Positions 1-15,100 of a stretch of DNA of 64,000 nucleotides are shown piece by piece. A program made the position numbers and the translations under genes. The notes beneath the pieces were generated by a model. The model made no database searches, was not told the DNA's origin, and saw only the letters and a program-made list of their open reading frames with translations. The stretch's first letter is position 1; each line of letters starts with the position of its first letter. Source of the DNA: Toxotes chatareus (taxonomy: Eukaryota; Chordata; Actinopteri; Toxotidae); the NCBI GenBank assembly GCA_016801885.1, contig CM028895.1:4364001-4428000 (forward strand). The letters run 5' to 3'.

Positions 1-168
1 AGAGAGTTTGCTGGAGGATCTGCGTGTTATGACCTCCGTAGCCGGTCCAGACAGCCTACAGACTCTGTCTGCGGACGGGATACAGCTGCAGGAGAAAGTC
101 ACAAACTCCCATCAGCTCTTCTCTGAGGTGGACGAACGGACTCAGAGGAATATCCAGGATCTGGACAG
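1..168 (+). CDS. syne2: syne2 exon 1 of window (5' cut by window edge)
   Basis: Reads in frame from base 2 (ESLLEDLRVMTSV...) and ends ...QDLD plus two bases of an Arg codon before the donor gtaaca. Helical spectrin-type sequence. Whether the true acceptor lies just upstream of base 1 cannot be seen. Confidence 0.8.
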
Positions 169-3100
169 GTAACAGGTTACTCATCTGAAGTGAAATGTTG
201 ATATATATATATCTTCCCAACCATGTAACATACATACACACGTTACTCAACATAACATGCTACATTTACACGTTACATTAAAGGCATAAGAGAGCTGCTC
301 AGCAGGTATTTCTGGAGTGTGTTCAGATGCTTTCTGTTTCTTTGTCCAACATTTATGAAATCTACTACACAGGCAACACTTGTTAGTTGAGCTATTGATT
401 GGTGTTCTTTTTATGGGATTTGTTGACAGTAAGAAAAATTATCCTTAAAACTCACTGATCAGTCATTTGTACTGACTGTATGAAATAAACACAAGCTCTG
501 AGTACAAAGAGTCTTAGAGATTCATACAGTTCAAACTCTGCAGATTTAAAAAAGACAGCGGGACAAGTGCAACTTGTTTTTCTAAGTCTGTCTTGTGCTG
601 TATGACAGAATAATTTTTTCATCTCTATGTCACTTTAATCTACAGTGTATTGTGCATACTCTACATAAGCTTGACAGTGTCATGCGCATTCTTGAGTTCA
701 TGCGGAATGTATGTTGTAGGCTGCAAAGGGAGAGCGAGCGTTTGGAACAATGGCTGCAAGACGCAGAGGAAAAAACAGCAAGGGAGGATCTTAGTCTGCT
801 GCAAGAGGAATCACTTAAACAAAGGTAAACCTTTTTTTCTGGCTGAAGGCACGTAATGCTCTGTATGCTATGTTTCAAATCTTGTTGAAACTGTAGAAAT
901 TAAGACTTCATATATGTTTCTGGTTGGTGATCAGGAAGTGTCTGGGGCAATATAATTTATACCTAGAAAGGTGTGTTATACCTAGAAAACTGGAAAGCGG
1001 CGGTAAAGTCAGTGCTAAATCTAATCTGATCTGTACACTTCAATCAGGAATGAAGTAAAGAAATGAACAGGAGATCTACAATTAAATCAAGCACATTTGA
1101 AGGATGTGCAGTTGTTTGGTGTTGTGATTTTGACTAATGCTACAGCCAGGAATGAGGTTAGGAATGCTAGAGGTGGCTGACTCACGCTGAATGACATGAT
1201 TGTTTGTTGTCACACAAAAGTTGTAAAAATTGTAGACTGATTTATAATCAAGGTTTTCATTTTTCTTTTCTGCAGGGCGAGGACAGAGCTCGTCAGTCAG
1301 CTTGTGTCGTCCCTACAAAGCAGCAACCTTCAACAGTCTGCGCTGGTGGAAGAAAGTAGCAAACTGCTGGAACGATACCACAGCTTCCACACCAACATAC
1401 TACAAGGCGCCAAGGAGAAGCAGTCGTCTCTGAGCGGGGACATAGATGCATTTCAGGCTTTGCTGAACTCCACACAATCCTCGGTCGGAGGTCTGAGACG
1501 ACTTGTTGACTCTCCACTTGGTGAAAGTTCTGTAGAGCAGAGACTTCACCGCGCTCAAGTAAGAACATTTCATCCACTCTGACTGAGCTGCTCAGTTTCT
1601 TTACAAACCTGGCAAATAATATCCTGATTTATTTCACTTACAACACAACAAAGGTGTTTTCTAAGAGCGTGTCTGAATCAGATCTGGTCCAAGTACCTGT
1701 TTGTACATTCTGCAAAGGGCAAGAGGAGTGTTCACAGTCATGTGTCACATCAGGGTGTGGTCGCACTAATCTGTTGTTTCTTTTTGTTCCTACTTGTTCC
1801 AAAATGAGGAGTGTCTATTCATTGTGCAGAACTGATGCTACAATGACTGAAACTTTCTGAGAATTTTCTGGAAGGGACATTTATGTTACAGAGTTTCCAT
1901 TGTCTGTTATACCCGCACAATCAAGGAGACACTTTTGCCACTTTTCATGTTGCTGAATTCATGTTCGGGTCTGTGAAAATATATTTCAGGCTGTGGTAAG
2001 TGCAACAGCAGATGGAGAGGCTCGCCTTGAATTGCCCAGAGCTACTGGAAATGGTCTGAGCCACAGACTGTGTGATGAAGATGATCTGAAACAGGAAATA
2101 CAGGAAACCACTCAGAAAACAGAGGAGCAGTGGAGCGACCTTCTGCAATCAGCCGAGCCTTATCACAGGTGAGTGGAGCAAGTGAATGGCTTTTAAGCAG
2201 TAAGATGAATTTAATCAATGAGATCATTAAAATGTCAATCCTATGTTTGGACTTAGTAGTAATCAGTCCTAGTAGTAGTCTTAATGTCTTGGTGTCTCCT
2301 GGTGCTTCAGGATTCTGCAGACTGATCCAGAGCTCACCTCCTCCTACCTGGCCAGAAGACAGGAAGTCTGCTGCGGAGTGGAAGAGCTGCAGCGCCAAAT
2401 TGCTCAGCTCCCCACTTTATTCCCGTGGCCCGGCACAGCTGAACGTAGACAAGCCTTCCTTGTAGCTCGTCAACTGTGGGATGAATCTAAAGCCCTGCAA
2501 TTAACTCTTACCAACCTGGCTGAGCAGCAGAGGGAGCTGGGAGAGCGAGCCAGCGATGCCATCTGGAAAGATTCCTCCTGGGCTGAGCTGGACGACCGCT
2601 GCTCATCACTGATGGCAGAGCTGAAGGTAAAACTTAACTTTTTGCGTTGAAGTGATGATCATGGTTTAGTACTGTCAGACAATAGGTTGGGAACCACTGG
2701 GTTATCATAATCACAGTAAGTATGTGTACTTAAATATAACTCCTCTGTCTGTGGCTTGGTATCACTGAAATGTCCACAGGATGTGTGTTGCCGCCTCGAG
2801 GAAGGTGTGAGTAATGAGGAGCATTTTGGCCAGTTACTGCAGGACTGCCACCATAAATTGACATCCCTGCAGGAAAGGATGTCCAGCTGTCAAACCCAGA
2901 AAGATAGCTCAGCTGTACTGTCCACTGATGCACCAGCTCTGGAGGTGAGGTCAATTATGTAAACTGACCCGAAGAACCATTTACAAGCTCTTGTACAATT
3001 TTTATTTTGCATTTCCTTTACATTGAAACCATAAAAAAGACATTTATATGAAGGAGATAGATAAGTTCCATTTATTTATAAGAACACACAACATGTTTAT

Positions 3101-6100
3101 GTGTCACTCTCTTTACTTTTCAGGCTTTGCTACAAGAAGTAACAGACATAGAGAAAGACATTTTGCAGCTTGAAACACTGAAGGACTCCATCACAGACAG
3201 TTCCACAGTTGAAGCCCAAGCCAGCCTCTCCCAGCAAGTCAGTAACCTCCAAAACCACAGGGGGGCGCTAGACGGCAGCATCAGAGAAAACCTGGCACTG
3301 CTCACAGAAAACACCAACCAGAGAGTTCAACAAGTGAAGGAAGAGGTCCTCAGTGTACAGACAGCCTTGAAAGACCTGGCTGAAAATGTTGGAGATCTGT
3401 GTGAGAACCACGAATTGTTACCTAATATCAGCCAGCTCAAACAGCAATGGTGTACTTTACAGGTAACATTAAAAGATCCTTTGTTGCTTTGTCCCTGATT
3501 AATATGTTCATGAAGGGATATTTTCAATCACGTAAGCTTTCACTTCTCTCTCAGGACTTTGATACCAGGCTGACAGAGTTGGCCGCAAGAGTTTACAGCC
3601 TGCAGAATCCTGGAGAGTCCGGCATCACACAAGAAATACTTCCTGCAGGTGTCATCGTGAATGTTGATGGAGTTGCTAAAGACCTCGACAGGTGCTTCGG
3701 GTTTCAAAACAGAAATATTGCATTCTTCAGAATGACTGCCCCCCTTCAGCATTAATACCACTGGAATGAGACAGACGCTACCTATTATGTTTAAGTCCAA
3801 AGTACCCTGGTTTATTTGAAAATTCATTCTTGCCACATGTAGTTTATTTATTTATTTTTAAAAAATATCGTATGAACTAATTTAATACCTGTTTGTTTTC
3901 TCTCTCGTATCCTAACCCTAGCCTCAGGTCCATTTTTCTACAGAGGAAGCAGGAGTGTGCAGAAAACACTTCTAATAGGGTGAGACAGGTCATTAGGCAA
4001 CTGCAGGAGTGGAACCAAACAGTACAAGCTGAACCATCATCACCAAGCCAGGTAATGCACATTTTTCTGTTTTCTGTAACCTACAGAGTCTGCTTTGCTG
4101 TTGCTAATTAAATAAATTCTAAACTATTCTGAACAATATCAAAAAAAAGAAAAAAGAAAATATGCTCTGTTTTAATTGGCCCTCCATGTCATTGTCTATG
4201 TGAAACATAACTTCAAGGCAAACCTGAAAACATCCAATCCCGTTTGAGCTTTCACTTCGTGTTAAAACGAGGACTATTATCTTTTGCCGTGTCTGGCTTG
4301 GGACAAAAACCCATGAATTTTCAACTCATTGGGGCCTTTATGTCTTTTTTAGAGCTGTTCTTAAAATGCCACAGGTCCATCCTTTTTTCTTTAAAAAAAA
4401 TACTAGAATGGGAATACTTTCTCCTCCGTGTGGAACATGGTGAACATAATAGATAGTCCTCCTTAGGAGCATATGGCTAATTTCAGCAAAGGTTTGCTCT
4501 TTGCTATTGCAAAAGATCACAAACATGTTATGACTCATTTTTTCCATCAGCCTTTTTATCTGCTGCTGCTGCTGCTAAAAGCTCTTTGAGCTTAAATCCA
4601 ACAGTGCTCTTCTTGTTTTTCCAGTCTTTTTAATGTCTCACCATATGTACTGTAAATAAACTGATTTCAGTGACTTAACATGATAATATGGTAAAATGTG
4701 AAATAATCTACTTTTACAGCTTGTAACTCTAAACATTTTATCAAATGGAAAAGATTTGGGGTCCACTGCTCACAGATTCATAGCCAGACTGGCTAAGTGA
4801 ATTCTTACATTGTTCTACAAACCAGGAACATACCAAACTGTTGGAGTGCTGGTTGTTGCAACACCACAAAGATACCGATGTAAAGGTCTTTTTTCCTTTT
4901 TTTTTAAGTTTGTGCATCTGTCTGTGCTCTGGCAGGCAGCTCTGGATGAAGGTCTGCAGCTTCAACAATCTCTCTGTGAAGTGCTCTCAGAAAAGGATTT
5001 TCTTCTAAATTGTTTGGGAACAAAAGTCTCAGAGAACCTAAAGAAAAATGCTTCAGATTCTCTCTATGAAAGCACATCTGCACTTGAAACACTGTCTAAA
5101 TGCCTGGTAAGTTTCCCTTCAGTCATGAATCCTGTAGTACAGAATTGTGATGACAATATTATTTGTGTGGTTAATATTTTTCTTTAATTTTCTGGGTTTC
5201 ATAGGTGAGTGAAGGTCATAGCGAAGTGGAAATGGACAAAGGTTTGCAGCTTGAAACTGTTGGAGAAGCTTTTAGAAGAGACGCGCCACATCCAGCCACA
5301 CCTGATGAAATGATGGCCATGTGTCCTCCAGTGTCTCCATCCCTGTCTGCTACAGACAAGGAAAATTCAGAAAGTGATCAGAATGACAACAAAATAATAA
5401 GCAAAGGCACTTCCACCACTTTAGGAAAGCATCATCCTTCCACCGAGCTTGTCACAAACACTTCAGGAGGATTTAATGTGGTAGCCGATGCTGCGAGAGA
5501 GGGCGAAACATGTATTTCTGTGGAACAAATAGACATTTTAAGTATATGCACCTCAGATAGCCTTGTGCAAACAGCCAAAAAAGACGCCTTAGTACCTAAT
5601 CAAGCCCCAAGTGCAAAAATCCCAGATATTTTCAGTTCAGAAACCCAACAGGAATCACAACAGTTAACACTTTCTCCACCAAAAATTTACATAAAAACTG
5701 ATCTCAGGTCTGACGATGATATTAGCAACATTGACACCGACAGCAGTCCTCAAAACAGTGGACACAGGACACTTTCTGTAAATAACACAGAGCCTTTAAT
5801 GTCAGTACAATCAGAGACTTTTAAGGCAACTACTGATGCTCAAGAACAGCAGAAACCCTGTGAGGACATCAATGTGTCCCCACAGAAAGTGTTTACAATA
5901 GTGTTGGACATGGAGTTGCCTGTGTACCAGCCACACGACACGCAGCAAAGGGAAAGTGTTGGAGCCAGCAGTCCAGAGGTACTCACATGTTCAGAGGGAA
6001 CAGAGCTCACAGAAGTTTCAAGCACAGCACAGAAAACATTAATCATTCCTAAACCAGACGAAACAGGCTTTAAAGGCCATTGTTTAAAAAGTCTCAAATC

Positions 6101-9100
6101 AAATGTGTCTCAAGGGGCATTTTCACAGTCAGAAAACCCCTCGGTGTTAATGAGCACAGAGTTGCAATCTGCAAAAGGATCATGCAAAGAAAACTTAGAA
6201 ACCCCTGAATTAATGCACAATGAGGTGCTGAATTCCTCCAAATCATGCGGCTCTGTTACTGAATGTCAGCTCACTGGCACTCATGCAGCAGAAACAACAT
6301 TTCCCAATGTCAAACAAGAGGAGGTGACAGATTTCTGTCACACCGAGAAGCAAACAATGAGCTCGGTCCTGTGCACTGTGGAAAGTTCAGTGCAAACTGG
6401 AGATGCCTTAACTAAAACTCACGTATCTGCCGGTGACAGTAAACAGACGATGGGTGCTGACACTGCAGAGAGCACAGGTACAGGACATGCAGAGATGGCA
6501 GAAGGGGAAAACACAGAAGAAGCAAGTGACCCCGAAGGCCCCGAGTCCACAAATTCAGAAGTGCCAGAAAGAGAAAACAACGCCTCGCTGCTACAAGAAG
6601 AAAGTGAATCAAAGTTACCTGCATCGCTGGAGGACACAGAGGTGACTCAAGGACAGGTGGGTTTTGATTTCTAATTTCACTCAGTGGATTTTCCACTCAT
6701 AGTTTAGTCCAAATTTCGCTTCTTTTGAAACATTCAGAAAAAGGTTTTCAGATGAACAATCTGCAATTCTGTGGATTATTTGGATAAAATCCCCCATGTG
6801 TATTTTTTTCAGCGCTTCAGCTTTTACCAGATAGAACATCACAGGCAGCTAACAGGAAACAGGGATGACAGGCAGACTCAGACTCAGGTGTCCCAGCTAA
6901 ATTTTCAGTCCTTGCTCTCCTAAATTTCCCTGATCAAACAGGGCCCTCTTTGACATTTACTAGCCTTACATTTACTTTCCTGATCTTACCTTCATGTTAG
7001 AGCAGGAGCATGTTCAGTGAGACATGGGCATTTCTGACATTTTGCAACTGTAATTTAATCCTAACATTTGCCCTAAATTTTTGCTGGAACTTATCTGCTT
7101 TTATTCTTCTCACCATTTGGCATTTTAATGGCATGATTTTGATAAAGTCCAGTCATACTGTTTATGGCATTCATCTTTTTTGGAACATTGGCCATCCGGT
7201 GGAATGAAATGATTTTTTCTCATGACAAATGAATCCACCAGATTTTTCATTAGTTTTTTTTTTTCCCTGGAACCTGTTGTGTGCGTATGCTCAACCTGCA
7301 GTAGTCCAAGAAAGATTAGAAATTAGGTATGAAAGGAAAAAAGGTAAAAAAAAAAAAATAATAAAGATGATGAGGCAGAAATTAGGGTGCACAGCAGGCA
7401 AGGTCAACACTGACATTCATAAAAACCAAGGAAGTACCCATATTCACTGCCAGGGTAAAACTACAGCATGAGACAGCTGTGAGACAGAAAGACACACACA
7501 CACACACATTACTGCTTTACCATTGGTAATAGTCTTAATTTCAGACTCCTGCAAATAGGGCAACTGCCAGTATCTGTAGAGTCAGTTCAGTACCTTGCCA
7601 TCACTTCAACCCTTTGCTTTGGTAGTTCAGAGATCCTAGATGTGTTTTGATACAGGCCATAGTGCTCAAAAATACCTTTGGTCTTTGAGGAATTTCTCAA
7701 ACTAAGACAGCCTGTCATTATTGTGAGTAATAACAGTGTGCCTTCTCCCTATAAACAGCTGACGTTTGTTTACAGTGACGAATGTTGTCAGAAAATGTTC
7801 CTCCAAGTGCCAAAATATTTGTATTTAAGAAATTTCTGAGTTTGAAATTTCCCAATTTGTTTTGTTAATTTTCCCATTTTAGATTAATGAAAGTTATTTT
7901 ACATTGCTTGAAATTTAATCAGAAATATTAAAGGATTCACTAACATAGCTTTCAGAAACCTTTGACTTAAAGTATTAAGTCTGTGAAAAAGTATACGCAT
8001 ATGTACATGAGACATTTATAACTTCAGAACCCTGGTAAGGAATACTTATTTCAGAGTGCAGGTGAAAGTACACTCAGCTCCAGAAAGAAATGAGTATTAC
8101 CTTTATCAACTGCCACTTAAAGCTTTTGCACTGGTCCTGTGCACCGAAGTGTTTGCACCATTTATGAGAAAACTGTATATGAGGGAAAAATTTGATCCAA
8201 ACAGTGTAAGATATTCAGCAATCTGCGATATGTTTTCAAATCCTCTTCTCACTCTGTCAACACCCTGCTACAACACATAATTTGGTCAAACCCAACATAT
8301 TTTAAAAAGCACCTCCCCTGTTTTTAATCTAGTAACCTAGCAGTTCGTGTCATGTCCTGGTGTCCTCCCCGTCCAACCAAGTTATAACAGATCAGTCATT
8401 TCTTCCTAAAAGTATGGGAGGCAGCACTTTGTAGATGAATAGGCAGAGTCCTTCTCCCTCAGGGCAGACTGCTCCCTTCTCAGGCACATTCTTGTGTTAA
8501 CTGTACTGACTCGCCAGGCCACTGTTAGCACAGTAATATTTGCCACTATGGAGCATGGAAAGAACAGGAAGCTCTGTTATTATCTGTGGCCAAACACAGG
8601 GAAGGAAAAGGCTAAAATGTGACACCACCCCTGTCTCTTCTGTGTATGCTGCCTCAGTTGCAAGAAGACATGGAGCCCAGGAGGACGGTGCTGGGTTTGT
8701 CAGCTGATCGAGGTGCTGGAGAGACGACAGGTGGATCACCTGCGTCCTCCAAACACAGACCCACCATGCAGGATATTTTGTCTGAGATACAGAGCTTGGT
8801 GGAAGGAAGTAACATAATAAATGTGAGTATCAGGTTTTAATAATGAGTATTAGCTTGAGAGTGTGTGTACAAAAGGTTAAATTCTGAACTTTACTGAAGA
8901 ATTAAAGTTAAAAAAACAAAACAGGATATTTATTCACTGTTTGTGGCACAAATCTAATTATGTACAATATGGGCAATGAATTGAAAATATTGTTTTAAGC
9001 ATTTTAGTGATAAAATATAAATGCATAGCTCCATGTGTCCAAAAGAACAAGAAGATTGTTATAAATGCATGGAACAGTGAAGAGATAGGACTAGCAGTGT

Positions 9101-12100
9101 TTTGATTGATGTTTGTGTATTCCCATGATGCTGCTGACAGGAAGGTCTACAGGAAGGACCCAAACACAAAGATTTCCTGCTGGGTCGTTAGTGGGTTTAA
9201 TTACCCACTGTATACAGTTTGTGACTTGCACTGTCATAGTTTATTAAATACTTTTTTATACCATTTCTTTCATTTTGAAAAGACAAGTCATCATTCTCAC
9301 CATTCCCACAAAAAGAAAGAAAGCAGTTATGTTTCCTCACACAACATTGCTGGATAAGAAAATAGCATTATATAATTTTTGGCCTGTTTCACACCAGTTT
9401 TGTTTTGTTCATTGTTGTTGTTATGTTATAGAGGACACCACACATCGATTTGAACTGGTATCTGAAGTCCTCTCCTGGTGAACCAGAGATTCGTCTGGTA
9501 CGAACTGTCCAGCAGGTTCTGGCATGTCGATATCAACCAGCACAACTTGATATCACAGCTATGGCCAAACAGCTGGAGGAAGCAGAGGTATGTGTTGTAC
9601 TTACTTCTTTTTCCTAGTTATGACTTGGCAACTTGTATATCACAAGAGCTTTATTTTGCTAAATTGGAGAAAGTCACCCTTCATTTTTTATATCACAGAA
9701 AAAGCAAAAACGTAGATCTCTTCTAAAGCCAGTTCTGTCCACCGCAGGACTACAGGTGCTGCGTGCAGGAGCAGATAGCTACTATGAAAAGCATGAGGGT
9801 TTCTGACCCAGATGTCTTGGAAAGAGCTGAGGGACAATGGAGTGCAGCACTGCTGGATGCCTCTGCCACGGTGCAGGTGAAAGCAGCACAGCTGGATCAG
9901 GTGACACAGTATCACAAACAGATGAAGATGACCAGAGCTTTCCTGCAGGTTTTAGCTGCTGAGAAGGAAAAAATGAGCTTGTGAGTAACCTTTTGCCTTA
10001 ACATCTTCATTACTTGATAGCCTTTGTTCATGTGCTTGATGTATGGTGCACTCATGTTTTTCCGTCGTGGTTTTGCCAGAAATGCTTTGGGAAGCACTGC
10101 TGTTCAAGCTGACAAACTCCATGTCCTACTGCAAACCATGGAACAGAAGAAAGGCATAATGGAGGAGCTGCTCCACCTAAGTAGCCAGTTATCGGTCCAC
10201 TTGAGTGACACTGAAAGTTCAGGTGCTCTTCTTGCCCAGCTTGGAGATGTCCAAGAGGAATGGAGGCTTTTAGAAGGAAGTATCAAGCGAGCTCTACAAC
10301 ACGCCACAAACTCCACCTGTCAGTCCTCTCTTCTTATAAAAGAGGTCGAACAGCTTAAAGCCAAGCTCAAAGCTCTCCAGAAATCCAACTTTCAAAGCAA
10401 TGACAGCAAAAGCACCTTAGAATTTGTTTGTCAAACCACAGACCTAAAACTGTATAACCAGCTTTATCTACACTTACAATCACAAGCAGATGCTTTTGTC
10501 CATTTCTCTTTGGGTCAGAAGGAGAAGGATGAGATCCAATGTAATCTTCAGGAACTGGCCTCATTGCTTAATGTCACCAAGACAAAGCTCCACACTTCCA
10601 CATACAGCTGTGGAGACATTTCTTCAACAAAGATCAAGTTTCAAGACTTGGTCATATGGGTGAAGCAAGCGGAAAACCACATCTCTATTGGGAAAAGGTT
10701 GGCTCTTTTCCCAGAGGAGGCTCGCATTCAGATTGCTGACATGAAGAAATTTCAGACTGACATTTTGTCCCGACGGTCAAAAATGCAAGTACAAGTTGAG
10801 GACATGAAAGATGTAGCCTCTGATATGGAAAAGGAGGAAAGTGACCAAGCATTGAAGACAATAGAAGACCTATATGAAGCCACTGCTGACAGCTTGAATC
10901 ATGTCCTCGAGACCATGAAGAAACACCTACAAGCGAGGGAGAAACTGCTATCCCAGCTTGCAAGCATGGATGCCTGGCTGGCTGAAACACATGCTACAAG
11001 AGACCCCTGTGCCCATGTTGAAAATGTTTCCAAAGCTGACATCCAAAAGCTGGAGAGCGAGCTGGAGAGTCACAAATTAGCCACTGTGGAGATACAGAGC
11101 CAGCTAAATCTGGTGGAGGCAATGGCAGAAAGTTGCAAGGACATAGCAGCGGGGCTGAGTCCAGGAGAGAGCCGCTACCTTGTCAACAGACTGTCAGGCC
11201 TTTGGACAGAATTAGATGGACTACTAGCTCATGAGAGAGCAATCAGCTGGGAGTTAGAGGAGCTGATCCATCAGCGAACATCTTCAGATGAGGAATTATC
11301 AGCCGTCCAGGCTAGCCTAAAGCAAGTTGCTGCTGATTTGGAGCAACAAAAGTTCCCTTTAACACAGGAAACCATTTCAACAGTTGTACTTTTGAAGCAC
11401 ATGCTGATGGAGAGTCAGTGTCAAGTACAAGAGCTTCAGCACTGCCATGAGGCCAAGCGAAGTGCCCTCTTGTACACCATTGGGGAACTTGTAGACAGGT
11501 GCAAAGCTCTTAGTCTTAATGCCTTTGAGCAAGACAAATATCTGCACCTGAGGAGACAAATGGAGGAATCTAGGGATATTGCCAAAGAGCAAATTCAGCG
11601 TGCCAAAGACAAATCAATCAGTCTGGGTGAGAGGTTCAGACAATACCAAACACTCTTGGTTGAACTGCCTTTGGTGAAGACACAGTGTCAGGAAGCAGGG
11701 GACCAACTGGAGGCCATAGCTCAGGAGTTATATCCATCTGAGCTTAATTCAGAGAGGCAGAGGATTCACAGCACTGTGGAAGCTTTGGTGTCCTGGGAGC
11801 ATTCTGTCACAGATGATATCAAAAATCTAGAGACCAAGCTTTTGCTTGGACTTCGCTTTTCGTCCGAACTTCCTGCCTTAATTGAGCTTTTCCAAAGAAC
11901 AAGAGGGGAACTGCAGGGAGCCGAGCCCGTCTGTCCAGATGAGAAAGCAATAGACAGCGCACTACGAAGATACTGGGTCATTTGGAGAAATATGGAGTCT
12001 GGGATGAGGGTGTTAGAAGCTCTGGGACAGAAGGAAAAAGTTAACCTGAAGAACTACAAGGAGCTATACTCTCTTAGAGATGCAGCCATGCAAGAATGCC

Positions 12101-15100
12101 ATTTACGAATGGTGAGCATAAATCTTCTGTTACTTTTTCAACTTTGCAATTCATACTTTTGTTTGTTGTTTCTCTAAGCTATCCTTTATCACATAACATT
12201 GGTTCAACAGGAGAGTTTATCCCAAGCTCGAGAATCCTTGAAGGATTACCACTGGGCTGCTCAAGGAGCAATAGCCTTCCTTCACAATGCTGAAGCCACC
12301 TTTTTGTCAGCTCCTGGAGGGTTTTTGGACTGTACCGAGGAACAAAGACAGACCCAGCAGGCGCTAGAAGCACTAGAAGACGGATTTCAGGCTCACATCT
12401 GTCACCTTGTGGAACTGGTCCCCCAGCAACCCTGCCTCTCCCGCCCAAATGCCGAGCAGCTCCACATCAGCATTCTCAGCCAGTTGTTGGTGGGAAGAGC
12501 CATACTGGAGGCCCAGGCCCAGCTCAGGCTGGAGTCCTTACAGAGGTGCTGGGCTGTTCTGGATTCCTAAAACCAGATTTGCATACTTTTTGTCCTTTTG
12601 TCATATGATTAGTTCTGTGTTTTCAAATTTCTTACAGGTGTGCAGTAAGACAACAAAGCCACAGGAGCTGCCATGAAGACTTACGGCAGCGTCTTTCTGG
12701 GTTTGAAGCCAAGCTTTCAGAGTGTGCTGCAGCACAAGTGACATCCTTTGATAAATGTGTAGCCCAACAAGGGAGAGCTACGGTAAGTTCAAAGCTGTGT
12801 TTCACCATGCATTTCTCTATCTATCAATTTTGATCTTAAATGTTAATCTCTGCTTGAAGCTACTGATGGAGGATCTCCACAACCTTGCTGGGAAGATAGA
12901 AGACCTGAGGGCTGGATGTCCGATGCAGGGCTGTGGAGTTGGTAAAGACGGTGAGCTGGGTGCCCTCTGGCGCCGTTGGGTATCACTACGACGTGGTGTC
13001 GGCCGCCTGATGGCTCACTCAGAACAGAGACAAGAGGAATGGAAGGACATCACTACAAGTGTGAGTTCACAAAACACAGAAAAAAACAGAAAAAAATCAT
13101 ATTCAGTTAATATTTAAGATTAAATTCTATTCCTTTTAGATAGAGCAGTGTTGCAGTTTTTTGGCCAGTCTTCAGGCCAAGGTGCCTGACTCCTCCACTG
13201 TGAGCTTCACTCAGGAGAAACCCCAGGATCTTCTTGCCCAGGCTGAGATGCACCAGGCTGGTCTGGAGCAGGAGCAGCAGGCCTTAGCCTCCCTGGAGCA
13301 TCGACTGGAGCACGCACTGAGCTTGTCTAGTTCCCAGGAACCCATCAGTCCTGGACCTGTTGGCAAAACACTGATGAAGATCCAAGAGAATGTCAGGAGG
13401 TGGGGTTTATTTCATGTCCATGTCGAAAGTTATTACTCATGTATATGAGAGTTGCTGAGAAGATACTGTTCCCCACAGCCTCAAAGAGAGAAACCTGCTG
13501 GTTGTAGCTGCAGCCCAGGCAGAAGAGAAAGAGAGACAGCAAGTCCAAGAGGAGATCGGAGAGGTGGAGAAACACACGTTGGCCCTTCTCTCCGCACTGG
13601 AGGCCTCTTCAAATCCAAGAAAACGACAGGTCAGGATAATTTTTTTATGCTTCACAAGCTTAGAAATTTGAGTTTGAGATTTTGTGTGTTTCAGTCTGCA
13701 TTACTTACTACAAACGTTTGGTTGTTAATCAATGCTGCAAAGTTTTGATTTATAATAAGGTAAACTTTGATCTTAAACTTAAAACAGGTTTATTTTAATG
13801 TGAGGGTTAGACCTCCTGATCCCAGTGGGAAACACCCCATGAACTGTTCACAGACCTGTTTTTGTCAGTTTCAGCTACAGACCATGTGAAACATCTGCAA
13901 TTAGATTACAGACTTTAAGTGGCCTGAACTGCCTTATTTGTTAAAAACCAGCAGTCCTGTGTGTGGTCTACTGTCATCCTTTTCTTTCAAAAATAGAGCA
14001 TATTAAACTTGTGAGGGGCTGCTGCAAGCTCACCTTCAACCTTTAACAGGAAAATAAGTTAAACCATTTTGGAGGACTCTGAACTTTTGACCCATGCCGT
14101 CTAATCAGTGTCTGTGTCTTTCTGATATCTTGTCCTTCCAATTTTTTTCTTGCATTCCCACACTGACAGGAGCTCAAAAAGGATTGGTCCTCCCTGAAGG
14201 CCAAACTGGAGTGTATCATGGATGGTGTGCAGAGCCGATATGCAGAGATTCCTGCTGATATCAGCAAACATTTACAAGAAGTTCAACTGTCCCTACAGAG
14301 AGCAGAGGAGAAGGTAACAGGCAGCAGCACTGAATCATCCTCATTTACATTTAAGCTGTCTCCCACCAGAACTCCTCAATTTTTTTGTGACTGTGTGTAT
14401 GTGGTCTGTTTTACAGCTCATGGAGGGGAGCAACCCGGTTCGGAAGCTGGCTGGTCAAGTGAAGGAGCTTTGCTCAGGCCTCGAGAACGTGAAAATGTTA
14501 CTGGAGCAGAAAAGTCCAACAGTCAACGAAGCTGAAAATGTGCTCAAGGTGTGTTCAGTATGGAAGTAAATGTTGTTTGTCAATGTTCATATGGAGCTAA
14601 AAGTGTATTATGTATTTGTATACGTGTTTATTTATTTGAAAATTTGGATGTGATGTAATATACATTTATCACACATACAAAGACTGCATAATATCATCTC
14701 ATACATACTGTACGTCCTCTGTTCACCAGCATGTTTGGGATGAGCTGGATGCGTGGCACAGCCGCTTGATGCTCCTGGAGAGTGAGGTGCAGGATCTTGC
14801 AGAGGAGCAACCAGAGCAAGCCCACCTCCTTTTGGACCAGCTCACACAACCACTACAGCTCTACCAGAACACATCCCAGATGGCAGAGCACCACACCTCC
14901 TTCCTCAGCAAGGTGCTGTACAATTTTTACACTGTATTGTAATTTACTGAATGTTGATATTCTGAAAATCAGTTAAACAGAACTACCATTCTGCTTCCTT
15001 ATATTTTCTGTACTCCTCTGTCAGATCCCTGCCTGTCTTCAGGAGTTTGAAGACATCTTGTACAGCGCCACCTGCTGGTTAGACGAGGCCCAGTCGTGGC

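Noticed and set aside
5205..6674. An independent intronless gene starting at 5205
   Set aside because: The frame opens with GTG directly after an acceptor AG and ends in a donor in phase with exons on both sides.
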